DNA of 64,000 nucleotides. It comes from Cephalotus follicularis. Lineage: Eukaryota; Streptophyta; Magnoliopsida; Oxalidales; Cephalotaceae. The notes beneath the pieces are model-generated. The model saw only the letters and a list, made by a program, of their open reading frames with translations. It was not told where the DNA came from and did not search any database. The stretch covers positions 48,790 through 112,789 of the forward strand of contig BDDD01002237.1 of NCBI GenBank assembly GCA_001972305.1. Reading direction: 5' to 3'. Positions 42,513 to 54,045 of this stretch are shown in pieces. The stretch's first letter is position 1, and each line of letters begins with the position of its first letter. Both the position numbers and the translations under genes were made by a program.

Positions 42513-44021
42513 TATAGTGTCGACACATAGCAAAGGCTTCGACGGTCAGGGCACTCAAGAATACGTCAGCGCGCACGAAGAACACGTTGACGCCCTAGGC
42601 CGCTGTTAATTGTAAAAATCGATCTTCAAATCAAGGAATCTATAAGCTTCAACCATCAATTAAAACACAAAACCATCTTTAAAACCATTTAAAACCATAT
42701 CCATAACCCTTATATTGAGAGAAAACGAAAATTGGGTAAAAAGTCCCAAATTCTCCGATTTCCCTCCAATCTCCATTTCCCTCCGTTTTTAACCATGCCC
42801 TGTGTACCATAACCATGAAGCCATCAATCATGCATAACTGTAACCATCCATTTAGCACACAATCATCAATGAACAGTCATGTTCATACAATCCATTAAGA
42901 ATGCATGAATACAAGCAAAATAGCATAACCTACCTCTTAGCGATTCAGCATGGAAACCCTCTATCCCTGGCCATTTTCTTCACACTGCATATACAACATG
43001 TTTTCGTTACACTCTACGCATGGAAATCAAACACTATCGCTACCGGAGCTCTGGCCAAATTCTGTCCAACACCCTAGAGTTCCGGCCACGTCATAAACAG
43101 GCTCCAAATTGGCCAATCTATACAATGCTGTCGGAAACTCGCCGTGACTCATTGCGAATCGCGCTGTCATAGTCGGCAGTGAGTTTGACTCACTGGCTCA
43201 ACTATCCAGACTTCAACTCCTCCAGTCCCATCCCAAAACACCACAAAACTATAAGTTCTACGCGTCACTGCCTGAGACTCGCTGAGACTCAGCACCAAAT
43301 GCCGTGTCACAGGCGATAGTGAGTCAGAATGGTTGAGTTGACTCAGTTGACTGATTCCTATCGATTCAGGCCGAGAAACGCCTCAACCACTATCAAAATG
43401 GGCAGAGATGTCCTTCCAGACGAAGACTAACCCCATCCGCGACGCTTATGGACATGAAACAGTACGGCCGAGATGGCACAGCGCCGGGGAGAAAAGAGAA
43501 GAAACGAAAATAGAAGAGAGGAGTAGGAAAGAAGAATACCGGGGCTTGAGGAACTAGTCTTCACCCTCAGAGGACAGCTCTGGGGACGGCGTCGGAAGAG
43601 TAGCGTACCTCCCTCTCTCTTCTTCTCTCTCGCACTCCTGTCTCTCTTTATTCTTTCACACGGGCGCGCTATGCACTCGTGTTCCTTCTCTTTCTCTCAT
43701 TTTGTTTCTCCCCATTTACTTTATTAATTCTTTGCATTTGTTCTTGGTATTTACCAGCAAAATATTAAGGCATGGGTTTTATTTATTTCGCGTATTGCGA
43801 TATTAATTAAATTCAACCGTCCATTAAATAACCATGATGTTAATGCGAACATCAAGCATTATAGGTGCGCATTAAAAATAGGCTTTATTAGTCATTTTGG
43901 GCTTTATAATTGTAGGCTTCAATATGCAATGCCTTTTATTGATTCGGGTCTCCATCGGCTTATTACGGCCATACATTGTGCCAATATCACAATAATTATT
44001 TATGAAATTTTGGGCATTACA
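42513..44021 (-). repeat. LTR G (reversed), second part on the plus strand
   Basis: It continues LTR G after the Sirevirus TSD and ends GGGCATTACA at 44021, where F's RT resumes. It contains a few more GTCGACAC-type palindromes (42517-42600), repeats of GACTCACTG or GAGACTCGCTG type (about 43150-43360) and a CTCTCT-rich stretch (43605-43700). LTR G without its guest is about 3.8 kb. No gene. Confidence 0.75.
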
Positions 44022-44774
44022 CAGGATAGGCTATCATCAGTTGAGGATTTGTAAGGGTGATGTCGAGAAGACTGCTTTTCGAACCAGATATGGGCGCTAT
44101 GAATTCCTGATATTGTCATTTGGTTTGACGAATGCCCTGCTGCATTCATGTGTTTAATGAACCGGGTATTTCAACCCTATCTGGATCAGTTTGTTGTGAT
44201 CTTCTTAGACGACATTCTGATATACTCGAGGAGTATTGAAGATCGTATTCAACATTTGAGGATTATGTTGCAAACTCTTCGGAAGGAGCGCTTGTTTGCT
44301 AAATTCAGTAAGTATGAATTTTGGCTAGATTGTGTGACTTTCCTTGGTCATATTGTATCTAGTGAAGGGTTATCGGTGGATCCTTCAAAGAACGAGAGCA
44401 TCGTGAATTGGCCACAACTGAAGAATGTTACTGAAGTTCATAGCTTCTTGGGATTGGCTGGCTATTATCGGAGGTTTATTAAAGGATTTTCCAAGATTGC
44501 TATTCCGTTGACTTGTTTGACTCAGAAGAAATAAAGTTTTGAATGGGACGATGCTTGTGAAGCAAGCTTTCAGGAATTGAAGAGTCGGTTGATTTCGGCT
44601 CATGTTTTGACATTACCTGAGGGTAATGAAGACTTTACAGTGTACAGTGATGCTTCTGGGAAAGGCTTGGGATGCGTTCTTATGCAATGTGGTCGAGTAA
44701 TTGCTTATGCTTCGAGGAAGTTAAAACCGTATGAGGATAACTATCCTGTACATGATCTTGAATTAGCTACCATA
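44022..44774 (+). pseudogene. RT C-terminal half and RNase H start, element F
   Basis: It resumes at [23 protein letters not shown] one-base loss near 44130 (TNAPAAF region) shifts the frame, and from 44148 it reads [14 protein letters not shown], the catalytic [33 protein letters not shown] and [17 protein letters not shown]. It stops at TAA 44532-44534, where relatives have Ser. RNase H follows ([37 protein letters not shown]). The sequence is then replaced by 24 unrelated bases and the reversed LTR H. It resumes at 46881 with about 45 bp missing. Confidence 0.9.
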
Positions 44775-44798
44775 TACAGCATCTTCTGGGAAACCTTG

Positions 44799-46880
44799 TG
44801 TAACGCCCCCGACCCGAGTTCGCTAAATGCTCAAAGCGAGCTACGAGAATCCGGTGCGTTACGTGGGGGTGAACCGTTACATCTTTTAGCATTCTTACCT
44901 AACGCTAACATATCATTAAATTCTCATACTTTTCAACATATTCTATAACTTTGAGTTCAAACTTCAAAGATCATCATCTTTTCTAAAGATGTCATAAACC
45001 ATAATGTTCATATACATTTGCATAGCATCATTTGTCATAAAAATATTACACAATGGAAAACAACATCTTATTACATTTCCAAAGTCATTTTATGCAAACA
45101 CTATTGCATAGCACATTTTCTTCCTCAAAACTTCTACTTATGCGCTCCCTCTAAAGCTCACATCCATCATTCAATCATTTCCTAAAAACATTTTATTTGA
45201 AAACAAACATTGCAAGGAATGAGCTTTAAATAGCCCAGTAAGGTTTTCAAAACATAGTAACATACTTTATCACATTCCATTTTCTGGTCAGAACACAAAA
45301 CCAGAACATATCATAAACTTAGGGGTTATAAAAACTTAATGAACCCTTTCCATTCCGCTTTGCCGGGGCATTGTGCACTCCCCGATTACTATCCTTACAT
45401 CACATGCATGTCCGTAAGCATCTCGCTCCATAACATTAATCCATCTCAGATTCACTCTTCTTGGATCGCAATCCAAGAGTGGTTCATTTAATTTCATTTC
45501 CTTTCACAATTCATAAAGTATTTAACTTTGTTTGAGTAATTAACTCAAATACATTCATAAAATAGCTTTGCATAACATTTCTAAAATTGACATTTCACAT
45601 AGAAGTAATCATTTTCTGAGAAAACATAAAACATTGAAATTAAAGTATACATCTCTATGATTACATAAAGCTAAATTTCATAAGATTTGGCTAAAAAATG
45701 AGACTGATACGAAATTTTAAAGTCATTGGTTCCATATTCTAGCAGCACAGGAGCAGTAAAATGAAACATAGGTTTTCGTCAAGAATTCGACCAAATTTCT
45801 AAAAGCACAAAACATAACAGTTAAATAAGACATCTTAAAGTTTCCAAAACATTAAACCATTAGAAATTTCATAAAGAAATGAGCAAGATATGGATAAAAC
45901 AATCTGCTGCATAATCTTAAAAAATAACAGAGGAACTTTGATAAAAATAGGTATTGAATTTTCCTTACTTTAGTTTAGATTTCCTTATTTCTTTCTCTTG
46001 TTGAATTCTCCTCCTTACTCTTAGAAGAAAACACTTTCTTCCCAGCTAAACTAACTGAATTTAGGTCACACACATGTATATATAGGCTGAGTTGCTTAGG
46101 GAGAAAGTTTCTCCCTCTCTCTTATGAGTCACCTCATATAGTTGCCCATGTGCTTAATTCTACCAATCAAATGTCACACTTGGCATACCAACATAAAATA
46201 TCTGGTCTCCTCTCTCCCTGGTTTGACACTTGTCTTCTCATTAATATTAATTTACTCACTAAAAGACAAAAATTCAGATTTGGCAACTGGTCTGCAGTCG
46301 AAAGCGTCGGCGTTTCACTTTCAAGCGTCGTCGCTTATGGGCTTGTTCTGAGTTCTTCAATTTCCTCCCCGGTCAAAGCACTGATGCTTCACATTAAAGT
46401 GTCTCCCGTTTTGGGACTCGTCCAAGTCAACTGAAATACTTGACTTCAAAGCATTGAAGCTTACATTTAGGGCGTCGTCGGTTACAATTAAGCGCTGCCG
46501 CTTTCATTGAATCGTCATCGGTTAGAGGAGTTTGTCCAAATTGAAAATCCTCTGTTTTTAACCGGCGTTAGAAGAGGTATAAGCGTCGTCACTTATATCT
46601 TAACCATTGACGCTTTTGTGGAACCGTCGGCGCTTAGGCGAAATTGTCTTGGTCTGTCGACGTTTGTAGCATCCTTTCGGCGGTTCCTTGGACAACCTTA
46701 AAGCGCGGCCGCTTTACCATACACCGTCGGTGGTTTAAACCATTCCGTCGACGCTTAATCCTTGCCGTCGATGCTTTATCCCCTATAACTACACTTTCGA
46801 CATCTCACATGATGTAAACAAGATACCAAGTAAAAGAACATACTTCTTAACATTATCATTCAAAATTTCCAGTAATTACA
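44799..46880 (-). repeat. LTR H (reversed Gypsy-type LTR) inside element F RNase H
   Basis: The plus-strand ends are TGTAACGCCCCCGACCC and CAGTAATTACA. On the minus strand it reads TGTAATTACTGG...GGTCGGGGGCGTTACA, whose end resembles the end of LTR A. There is no TSD: 24 bases of unknown origin (44775-44798) precede it and a piece of the target is missing. It holds an inverted repeat CTTGGAT/ATCCAAG (near 45460) and a palindrome cluster (46290-46790). 2.08 kb, no gene; small ORFs here match nothing. Orientation is inferred from end similarity only. Confidence 0.62.
46290..46790. repeat. GCGTCGGCG / GCGTCGTCGC palindrome-like cluster in LTR H
   Basis: More than fifteen degenerate motifs (AAGCGTCGTCGCTT, CCGTCGACGCTT, AAGCGCGGCCGCTT and similar) sit in about 500 bp. 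They are more degenerate than the arrays elsewhere but share the GCG...CGC arms and the central (T)CG. Confidence 0.78.
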
Positions 46881-48090
46881 CTCAATTCGAGATATTCATC
46901 AACCACAAAAGTCTGAAGTACTTATTCTCTTGGAAATAATTGAATATGAAACAAAGAAGGTGGGTTGAATTCTTCAATGATTATAATTGCAATATTCAGT
47001 ATCACCCTGGGAAAGCAAATGTTGTTAATGATGGCCTGAGTCACAAAGCAATGATTGCTGGTGCGATGGTCTCACAGTGGGAATTACTGGAGGATTTTCA
47101 GAGATGGAATCCGTTCATGGTTTCCAAAGGTGTTATTATAGCAAATCTTAGAGCACAACCAGAACTTTTTGATCGCATCAAGAATGCTCAGTTCAGTGAC
47201 ACAGAATTATGGAACATTCGTGAGAATTTAGCATCAGATCCTAACTTTGAATTCTCCATACATTTTGATGGTATATTGAGGTTCCGAGGGAGAATATGTG
47301 TTCCGGATGACGAGAGTTTAAGAAGTGAGCTATTGCAACAAGATCAGAAATCCCATTACAGTATTCATTCTAGAAGTTCTAAGATGTGGCATAATCTGAA
47401 AGGAAACTACTAGTGGAGCGGCATGAAGAGAGATATTGTCGAATTCGTGGCTAGCTGTTTGACTTGTCAGAGAGTAAAGGCAGAACATTAGAAACCTACA
47501 GGATTGTTACAATCCTTACCAGTAGTAGAATGGAAGTGGGAGCATGTAACCATGGATTTTGTATCGGGCTTGCCGAGATCACAGAATCACCATGAAGCAG
47601 TTTGGGTTATCGTAGACAGACTCACTAAGTTTGCTCACTTTCTTCCGATGAATATGACATATTCTATTGAGAAGTTAGCTCGGCTATACATTTAAGAGAT
47701 TGTGAAATTGCATGGAGTACCGGTCATTATTGTTTGTGACCGCGATATGAGGGTTAACTCAAGTTTCTGGAGGTTCCAATCAGCTATGGGAAGAACCTTG
47801 AATTTTAGTACGACGTTTCATCTACAGACTGATGGACAGTCTGAGCATATTATTCAAACTCTAGAAGATATGCTTCGGGCTTGTGTGACTGATTTTGCTG
47901 CAAGTTGGGAGGATCATATTCCACTTATTGAATTCTCCTACAACAACAGTTATCATTCTAGCATAGAAATGGTTCCTTATGAAGCCTTGTATGGAAGGAA
48001 ATGTAGATCTCCTATATACTGGGATGAAGTGGGTGAAAGACAGATTTTGGTACCACACATTATCCCAGAAACTACGATAAGGTTATGATA
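46881..48090 (+). pseudogene. RNase H end and integrase core, element F
   Basis: It resumes with FEIFINHKSLKYLFSWK, a TAA, then [29 protein letters not shown] (RNase H C-terminus). The integrase HHCC segment is present but broken by TAG 47411-47413 at a Trp codon (NYW) and by another stop at about 47490 (Gln codon). The core has DFVSGLPRSQNHHEAV (first Asp), VIIVCDRDMRVNSSF (second Asp) and [19 protein letters not shown] (Glu; SERIIQ is SEHIIQ here). A TAA sits at 47693-47695 in YIREIV. EALYGRKCRSPIYWDEVGER closes the core. About five stops in all, most one or two transitions from sense codons. Inactive. Confidence 0.9.
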
Positions 48091-48584
48091 GTCAAGAAAA
48101 GGTTACTCGCTGCTCAGAGTCGGCAAAAGAGTTATGCCGGTAGAAGAAGACGGAAGTTGGAGTTTGAGAAGAGAGATCATGTTTTTCTAAGAATCTCGCG
48201 TTCGAAAGGGATATCCAGATTTGACCATAATGGAAATTTAGCTCCACGATATATTGGACCCTACGAGATATTAGAGAGAGTTAGGGAAGTAATGTAGCAT
48301 TACCACCCAACCTATCTAATTTGCAGAACGTATTCCATATTTCCATGCTATGGAAATATGTAGCCGATCCTTCTCATGTGTTGAGCTATGACCCGAGTTT
48401 TATCAGCAACAATCTATCATACGAAGAAAGGCCAATTAGAATTCTAGACAGAAAGGACAAAGTCTTAAGAACAAAGACCATTCCTATGGTGAAAATACTG
48501 TGGCACTTTCATGGAGCTAAAGAAGCTATATGGGAATGTGAAGCTGAAATGATGGAAACATTTCCTCATTTGTTTGATATGTAA
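48085..48584 (+). pseudogene. Integrase C-terminus and chromodomain-like tail, element F
   Basis: It continues with VKKRLLAAQSRQKSYAGRRRR, RDHVFLRISRSKGISRFDHNG and APRYIGPYEILERV in the frame from 48085, which breaks at TAG 48295-48297. From 48321 another frame reads the VFHISMLWKYVADPSHVL motif and the tail TIPMVKILWHFHGAKEAIWECEAEMMETFPHLFDM, with the stop at 48582-48584. The tail is the clearest chromodomain-like end in the window and supports Tekay/Del assignment for element F. Normal neighbours follow at once: polypurine tract and 3' LTR. Confidence 0.9.
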
Positions 48585-48613
48585 AGATTTAAACTCGAGG
48601 ACAAATTTTCTAT

Positions 48614-48626
48614 AAGGAGGGGGGAA
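48614..48626 (+). other. Polypurine tract of element F
   Basis: AAGGAGGGGGGAA directly before the 3' LTR, identical to the tract of element B. Confidence 0.9.
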
Positions 48627-51220
48627 TGTAATAACCATAAATTCAAATCAATGTATATTATAGAAATGATGAATAAATTCTGCATTGAATTGAAATTTAT
48701 GCTTAATTATCCATGGATTAAGTTAATAGTTGTTATTGGTTAAGTTGAGGGCTTGATTGAATGACATTATGATGAATGGAGGACTAAATTGAATTAAATT
48801 AGAACTTATTTGAAAGGAGCTTAAATAAACAAAATCTGGTGCCTAACCGTCGACGCCAAAATGAAAAACATTGACGCTTTGAGCGGGCGCATAACCATCG
48901 ACGCCAAAGAGAATACCGCTAACTCTTTGAACCCAGACAAGTGTCTGATACATGTCAATTGGAACAGAGCAATCACTACAGGAAAAGGGGGCAACGGTGA
49001 GGGCACTTCCCCTCGCCATCCCCTCGCCATTGAGTCAACGGCGAGGGCATGGCGAGGGGAGCACACCCTCACCGAATTACTCCTCACCATCAAGTTCGGC
49101 GAGGGGACGGCGAGGGTGGAGTCCCCTCGACATTTACTGCCCTCGCCACGCAGAGGGCATGGCTAGGGCAGTCTACCCTCGCCATGCCCTCGCCATGGCG
49201 AGGGCACGGCGAGGGCATGGCTAGGGCGCTGGGCTGCCCTGTAATCCCCTGCCTCGCCGTGGCCTCGCTATGCCCTCGGAAAATTGCGAGGGTATGGCGA
49301 GGGTATGGCTAGGGCCGGTCTGCCCCTGAGAAAGAAAATACCTGAGAAGGAGAAAGTGTGAGTGAGGGAGAAAGTCCTGCAATGGCGTGGGCGGCCGGAG
49401 TGAGGGAGAGAGAGAGAGGGCGGCGGGAGTGAGGGAGAAAGAGAGAGGGCGGCGGGAGTGAGGGAGAAGGAGTGAGGGAGATGAGTGAGTGAATGAGGGG
49501 AAAAGCGCATCTGGCATAAATTAGGTTAAATGGCGAGGGCATGGTGAGGGTGTTACAGCCCTCGCCATGCCATTTCTTTAAAAAAAAATTAAAACACGGC
49601 AAGACGGCGAGGGGACTTAATGCCCTCGCCTCATGCCCTCGCCGTTGACCTGTTTTTTTGTAGTGAATAACGTGAGTGGCTTGGATAGGTGTTCTACTGG
49701 CATAAATGGAAAAGAAATGTGGCACAAACGGGAGAATCAAATGCCAGTTGCTAACTGAAGGCGATACCAGTTGCTAATTGAGTTGTAACTTGCAAACTGA
49801 GAAGAGAAAACAAAACAAGGAGAATAATGGAGTTTAGAGAGAAGAGAAATGTTAAAAGTTTGTGTTAGCAGTTTGGACGAATCACTGAGATAATTCCTCT
49901 ATATCAGACACTGTTGAGAGACGAATTGAGGGTTATAAATCTTCTGGAAAGAGAGAAGTCCATCTATTGTACTGAGTTCATGCAAATTGGAGTTCAAATT
50001 AGAACTTAAAGTTTGAGTTGGATTGGTAAGCTTCTAGCGTGAATTCAGTTGTTAGTATTACGGTTAAACAATTTATACGTACTGATTTTTGTTATGTATC
50101 TGATGTTAACATGCAACATGGATTGGTTTCTAGATTATTGAAGATTGAGTGGATGGAAGGAGTATTGGGGTGTAAAGAGAAGAATTAATCCAAATTAATT
50201 TTGGGATAGCTACTGAGGTAGGATTTATGACATGTTTATGAAGATATAACATGTAAATGGTGTTAAGATAGTTTATATGTAATTGCATGTTTATGTTAGA
50301 CTGAATTAAATTGTGTAAATCCATGCTCTATTTTTCTGCTATACTGTGAATCGCATGAACAAAGGAAACCGTCGACGCTTAATAGAAACCGTCGGCGCTT
50401 AAAGATAAAATTGTCGACGCTTTGAGTGAAATAGTTGATGCCTAATCGAGGAAACCGTCGACGCTTAATATAAATTGTCCATGGTTAAAGATAAAAATTG
50501 TTGACGCTTTGAGAGGAACTGTCGACTCTTTGAGAGGAACTGTCGACACTTAAGAGAAGTTGTGGACGCTTAAGGGAAAAACAGTAATGAATAGTCGATA
50601 TTTTGTCTTGTTTTATGTTTAATTCTCATGATATTGTACTGGCTTCCACATTGGATGATTCTAATAATCAATCATTGTAATGTGTAGTCAGATTATATGA
50701 GTTCAACAACTTATGCATACTACTGTTTGATTATGAAAATTGGTAGTGATTGTACTGTTGGGCAAATTACATAATACTAGAACATATTCACTGTTATAGA
50801 TATATTATATCTTCCAAATAAACTTTTATAATTACTACTGTTTCAAGGATTTCAAGAACTTAGTGCTTTATGTACAACAGAATATTTTCAACACTACTGT
50901 TTTCTCAAATGAGAAACTACTGTACTGTTATACTATTTTCTCTACCAATGAGAATCACTGTTTATATTACATTATATATGTAATAAACGGAATTGTTTAT
51001 GACCGATAGTCTGTTAGTCTAGTGATTGGAGTATATCACTGACAACGGAGGTGGGCCTAGGTGGCAGGAGTTGGCTAGAGCTTATACACCAAACTTATCT
51101 GCCATGCAGATCTGGACTGTTAATTACCCGCTAAATCCCGGCAATACTGTTTACCTTTTCTATCATCATCGGAGTGTATGGTGGTAGTTAGGTGGTGCAT
51201 CGTTGGGGCTAGGAGATAGC
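48627..51220 (+). repeat. 3' LTR of element F (interrupted and truncated)
   Basis: It starts TGTAATAACCAT and follows the 5' LTR of F block by block. It is interrupted by a CACTA element (48974-49665) and stops at 51220 within the block that reads GCTAGGAGATAGC (GTTAGGAGGTAGC at about 24358-24371 in the 5' LTR), where a Copia LTR begins. Palindrome clusters are at 48845-48910 and 50360-50580 (CCGTCGACGCTTAA type). Non-coding. Confidence 0.88.
48974..49665. mobile_element. Non-autonomous CACTA (En/Spm-type) DNA transposon
   Basis: 692 bp inserted in F's 3' LTR; the 5' LTR shows the empty site (AGCAATAACG at about 11521). The ends are CACTACAGGAAAA and TTTTTTTGTAGTG, an inverted repeat of roughly 32 bp with mismatches (both ends continue ...CAACGGYGAGGGCA), with a 3-bp TSD, AAT (48971-48973 and 49666-49668). 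CACTA ends and 3-bp TSDs define this superfamily. The interior is GC-rich, made of GGCGAGGGCATGGCGAGGG-like direct and inverted units and a GAGAGAG-rich part (49390-49480). There is no transposase; the overlapping ORFs are by-products of the repeats. Confidence 0.93.
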
Positions 51221-52427
51221 TGTTGGAACCTTATGGCGATTTAACCAATAAAATATCTAGATGCATGAAACCCTAATATATATAGATATATATTGTGATA
51301 TCATCTCATGAACCATTAGCCATATGGTTCGTTTCCAAGATCTTTTGAGCATATACATATAGTTAGATATATATATAAATCAATAAGGAAGAGCGGGCGA
51401 AATTACTTACATCAATATATATATATATAAATCAATAAGGAGTAGCGGGCGGAATTACTTACATCAATGTAGTGGCTCCTTCCTTCTTCCTTTGAGTCTT
51501 CTTGCTTCCAAAAACACGGGTTCCTTGTTTCTATGAAACGGTTCTAGCCTCCAAGTGTAGAAGGTCTCCAAGGTATCCACACCAAGCTTCAATTTCTAAC
51601 ACCCGGTTTCTCAAACCTTCAATTCTTGATTGTGTTCTTGACAGAGAAAAGAGAAAAGACTCTAAAAGAACAGAAAAACATGTATANTCGAATTAAAACT
51701 CTTTTAATTCTTTTCTTCCAAGATTAATTTATAAATTTAATCTCAGGCATCCCACTGGTCGACATCGACATCTAGCAATGCATAATGACCCTTAGGTAAT
51801 ATGAATAATTTATGAACCACTATTTACAGGTACATGCACGTATAGTCCCTCCATTGACAATTCTCTGATTAAATTTAGGGTACGGATTATGTCAGACCGC
51901 AATAATTTAATCTTTACCCTCTTGACTATCTTTCATAGCCTAAATAATATTAGAGGTGCCCTTCTAATATTCAACCAATGATATCACACTCTTGATATCG
52001 TGGCTAGCCTGGCCAGACGCTTAATCGCTAACGAAAATCATCCTGAGCATAATCTTCTTTTATTATAAGCAATAGATTCATTGTTGCCAGTTCTCATGCC
52101 TCCATACACAAGCGTACTATGTCCAACTAATGCCTATATACACTTCATAGAATATGTATTTAAGCATCATAAAAACACACCCTATGCACAAGACATCCAG
52201 TGACGGCTCATGTCCAAGGACCACATGCACTGCTGTAAAACTAGAATTATGTCTGACATGTAAGTAAAACTCCATACAGATATTCTATCAACGGAAACCT
52301 TTAGTGAACTCGGGAAACGAGCCCTCACATAGTTTTCATAGCATCTTCCATGCGAGTGAGTGTGAGATCAGTCACCCTCTGCTTATCGATCTGACAGTAC
52401 GTGTTGGTCTATCTGGATTGATCATGC
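51221..52427 (-). repeat. Copia 3' LTR, distal part
   Basis: The minus strand ends ...CCAACA at 51221, a common Copia LTR end. Together with 59254-59516 it makes about 1.47 kb. It contains a tandem duplication of about 50 bp (51366-51412 and 51418-51467, ATAAATCAATAAGGA block) joined by TA runs, and one undetermined base (N at 51687). No gene. Confidence 0.75.
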
Positions 52428-52727
52428 TGACGCACCCCGTTCCCGAACATCCCCGCCGGAGGACGGCCGTGCCAGGAGGAAGGATCCTCCACCTGGATCC
52501 CTAACCTCAACCACTAAAACACCTACACAAAAGGTTTAACGCTCAAGCCGAGGAAGCAGGCGTGAAACGCGCTACAGAGGAGGACTACGCTCTCCAAACG
52601 TCCATGCACCTAAGGCATTAAAACAAGGAAATTCCCAGGCATAGAAAATGACATTGTACGACTTAAACCTTAAGCTTGGGATCAACTTAAAAGCCCCAGG
52701 ACAAACGCCTTGCAGAGGAGATGAAAT

Positions 52728-52764
52728 CCTAAACCCTAAACCCTAAACCCTAAACCCTAAACCC
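52728..52764. repeat. Short run of plant telomere-type repeats
   Basis: Five consecutive CCCTAAA units (37 bp, first unit missing one C), inside LTR K. Too short and too deeply nested to be a chromosome end. Confidence 0.95.
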
Positions 52765-52994
52765 AAGGTCCCCCAAACTCTCAACTTACTCTGAGGAGAT
52801 GAAATCTCACAACAGCCAAGTGCTTAAAAGATCCACCAGGGCTCACACTTCAAAACACCTTAAGGAACCTTATTGTTTAGCATAAAAATGTGTTATTTTT
52901 AATGATCTATTTGTGATATTTTTATGCTTGGAATAGACTACTTTGGTTGTGTTATATTGATTTTCAGGTACAAGAGCTAAATGACCAAAGTGCA

Positions 52995-54045
52995 CTTCAT
53001 GGTAAAGAGGGGGATCGTTCTTGGTTATGTAGTGTCAAAAGAAGGAATTCAAGTAGATAAAGCAAAAATTGAAGTCATCAAGCATTTGGCTCGACCTCGC
53101 AATGTGAAAGATGTCCGAGCATTCCTCGGACATGCTGGTTTTTATCGAAGATTTATCAAGGAATTTAGCAAGGTAGCACGCCCCTTGACTTCGCTCCTAG
53201 CGAAAGATCAAGATTTTGTTTTCTCTGATGAGTGCCTTGTAGCATTTAACCACTTAAAGAAGGAGCTCACTTCCGCTCCTATCATTCAGGCACCAATTTG
53301 GACTGAGCCTTTTGAGATCATGTGCGACGCTTCCGATAGTGCCATTGGAGCTGTTCTCGACCAAAGAATGAATAAACTGCCTCACGTCATTTATTATGCT
53401 AGTAGGACCCTTTTTGATGCACAATTGAACTACACGACCACTGAGAAGGAATTCTTAGTTGTGGTCTTTGCACTTGAGAAATTTCGTTCATATCTTTTAG
53501 GTTCACATGTCATCGTGTATACTGATCATGCTGCGATTCGGCATCTCATGAGTAAAAAAGATGCAAAAGCGCGTCTTATTCGGTGGGTTCTGCTCCTTCA
53601 AGAGTGTGATGTTGAAATTCGAGACAAGAAAGCAACTGAGAATTTGGTAGCCGACCATCTATCCCGACTTTTCAATACACCCGAGGTCCATGGTCTGATT
53701 AATGAAAGATTTCCTGATGAGCAGATCATGTGCGTTGAGAGCGAACCATGGTATGCAGACATAGTGAATTATCTTGTTACGGGAAGTGTACCCTCAGAAT
53801 GGTCCGCTCAAGTTAGGCATAGGTTTCTGTCACAAGCAAAACATTTTTATTGGGATGATCTTTATCTTTTTAAAGCATGTCCGGATTTAATTTTGCGAAG
53901 ATGTGTTCCTGATCATGAGCATGGTTCAGTTCTATCTTTTTGTCATGATCAAGCATGTGGTGGTCATTTTGGCCCGACCAAGACAGCGGCTAAGGCTTTA
54001 CAATGTGGTTTTTATTGGCTGACTATTTTTAAAGATACATTTTAG
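52995..54045 (+). pseudogene. Athila-like RT end, RNase H and integrase N-terminus
   Basis: The open frame begins at ATG 52981, within LTR-derived sequence; pol sequence starts at 52995 ([15 protein letters not shown]). It covers the RT C-terminus ([20 protein letters not shown]), RNase H ([66 protein letters not shown]) and the integrase zinc-binding start ([15 protein letters not shown], then [10 protein letters not shown]). It ends at a TAG (54043-54045), where the frame continues with CKACASCHALGR. The phrases TTTEKE and [13 protein letters not shown] are characteristic of the Athila/Tat group. Catalytic RT residues are deleted, so no activity is expected. Confidence 0.92.

Larger units (their letters stand above)
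11179..51220 (+). mobile_element. Element F: Tekay/Del-like Ty3/Gypsy element inflated by nested insertions
   Basis: Two LTRs of one family (starts at 11179 and 48627: TGTAATAACC followed by ATAAATTCAA or GTAAATTCAA) bracket a primer-binding site, gag, PR, RT, RNase H, integrase, chromodomain tail and polypurine tract, all in one orientation. Removing element B, LTR G with its contents, LTR H and the CACTA element leaves roughly 9-10 kb. The 3' LTR stops at 51220, where a Copia element begins, and its last ~500 bp is not in the window. Confidence 0.85.

Noticed and set aside
26964-44021. Reading 26964-44021 as one complete minus-strand retrotransposon
   Set aside because: Without the nested Sirevirus it has no coding sequence, PBS or paired LTRs; a solo LTR fits better.
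48861-49740. Several overlapping ORFs of 60-140 aa on both strands
   Set aside because: They overlap one another in the GC-rich repeats of the CACTA element and its flanks and contain no transposase motif.
52728-52764. True telomere or chromosome end
   Set aside because: Only five units, bounded by LTR sequence on both sides.
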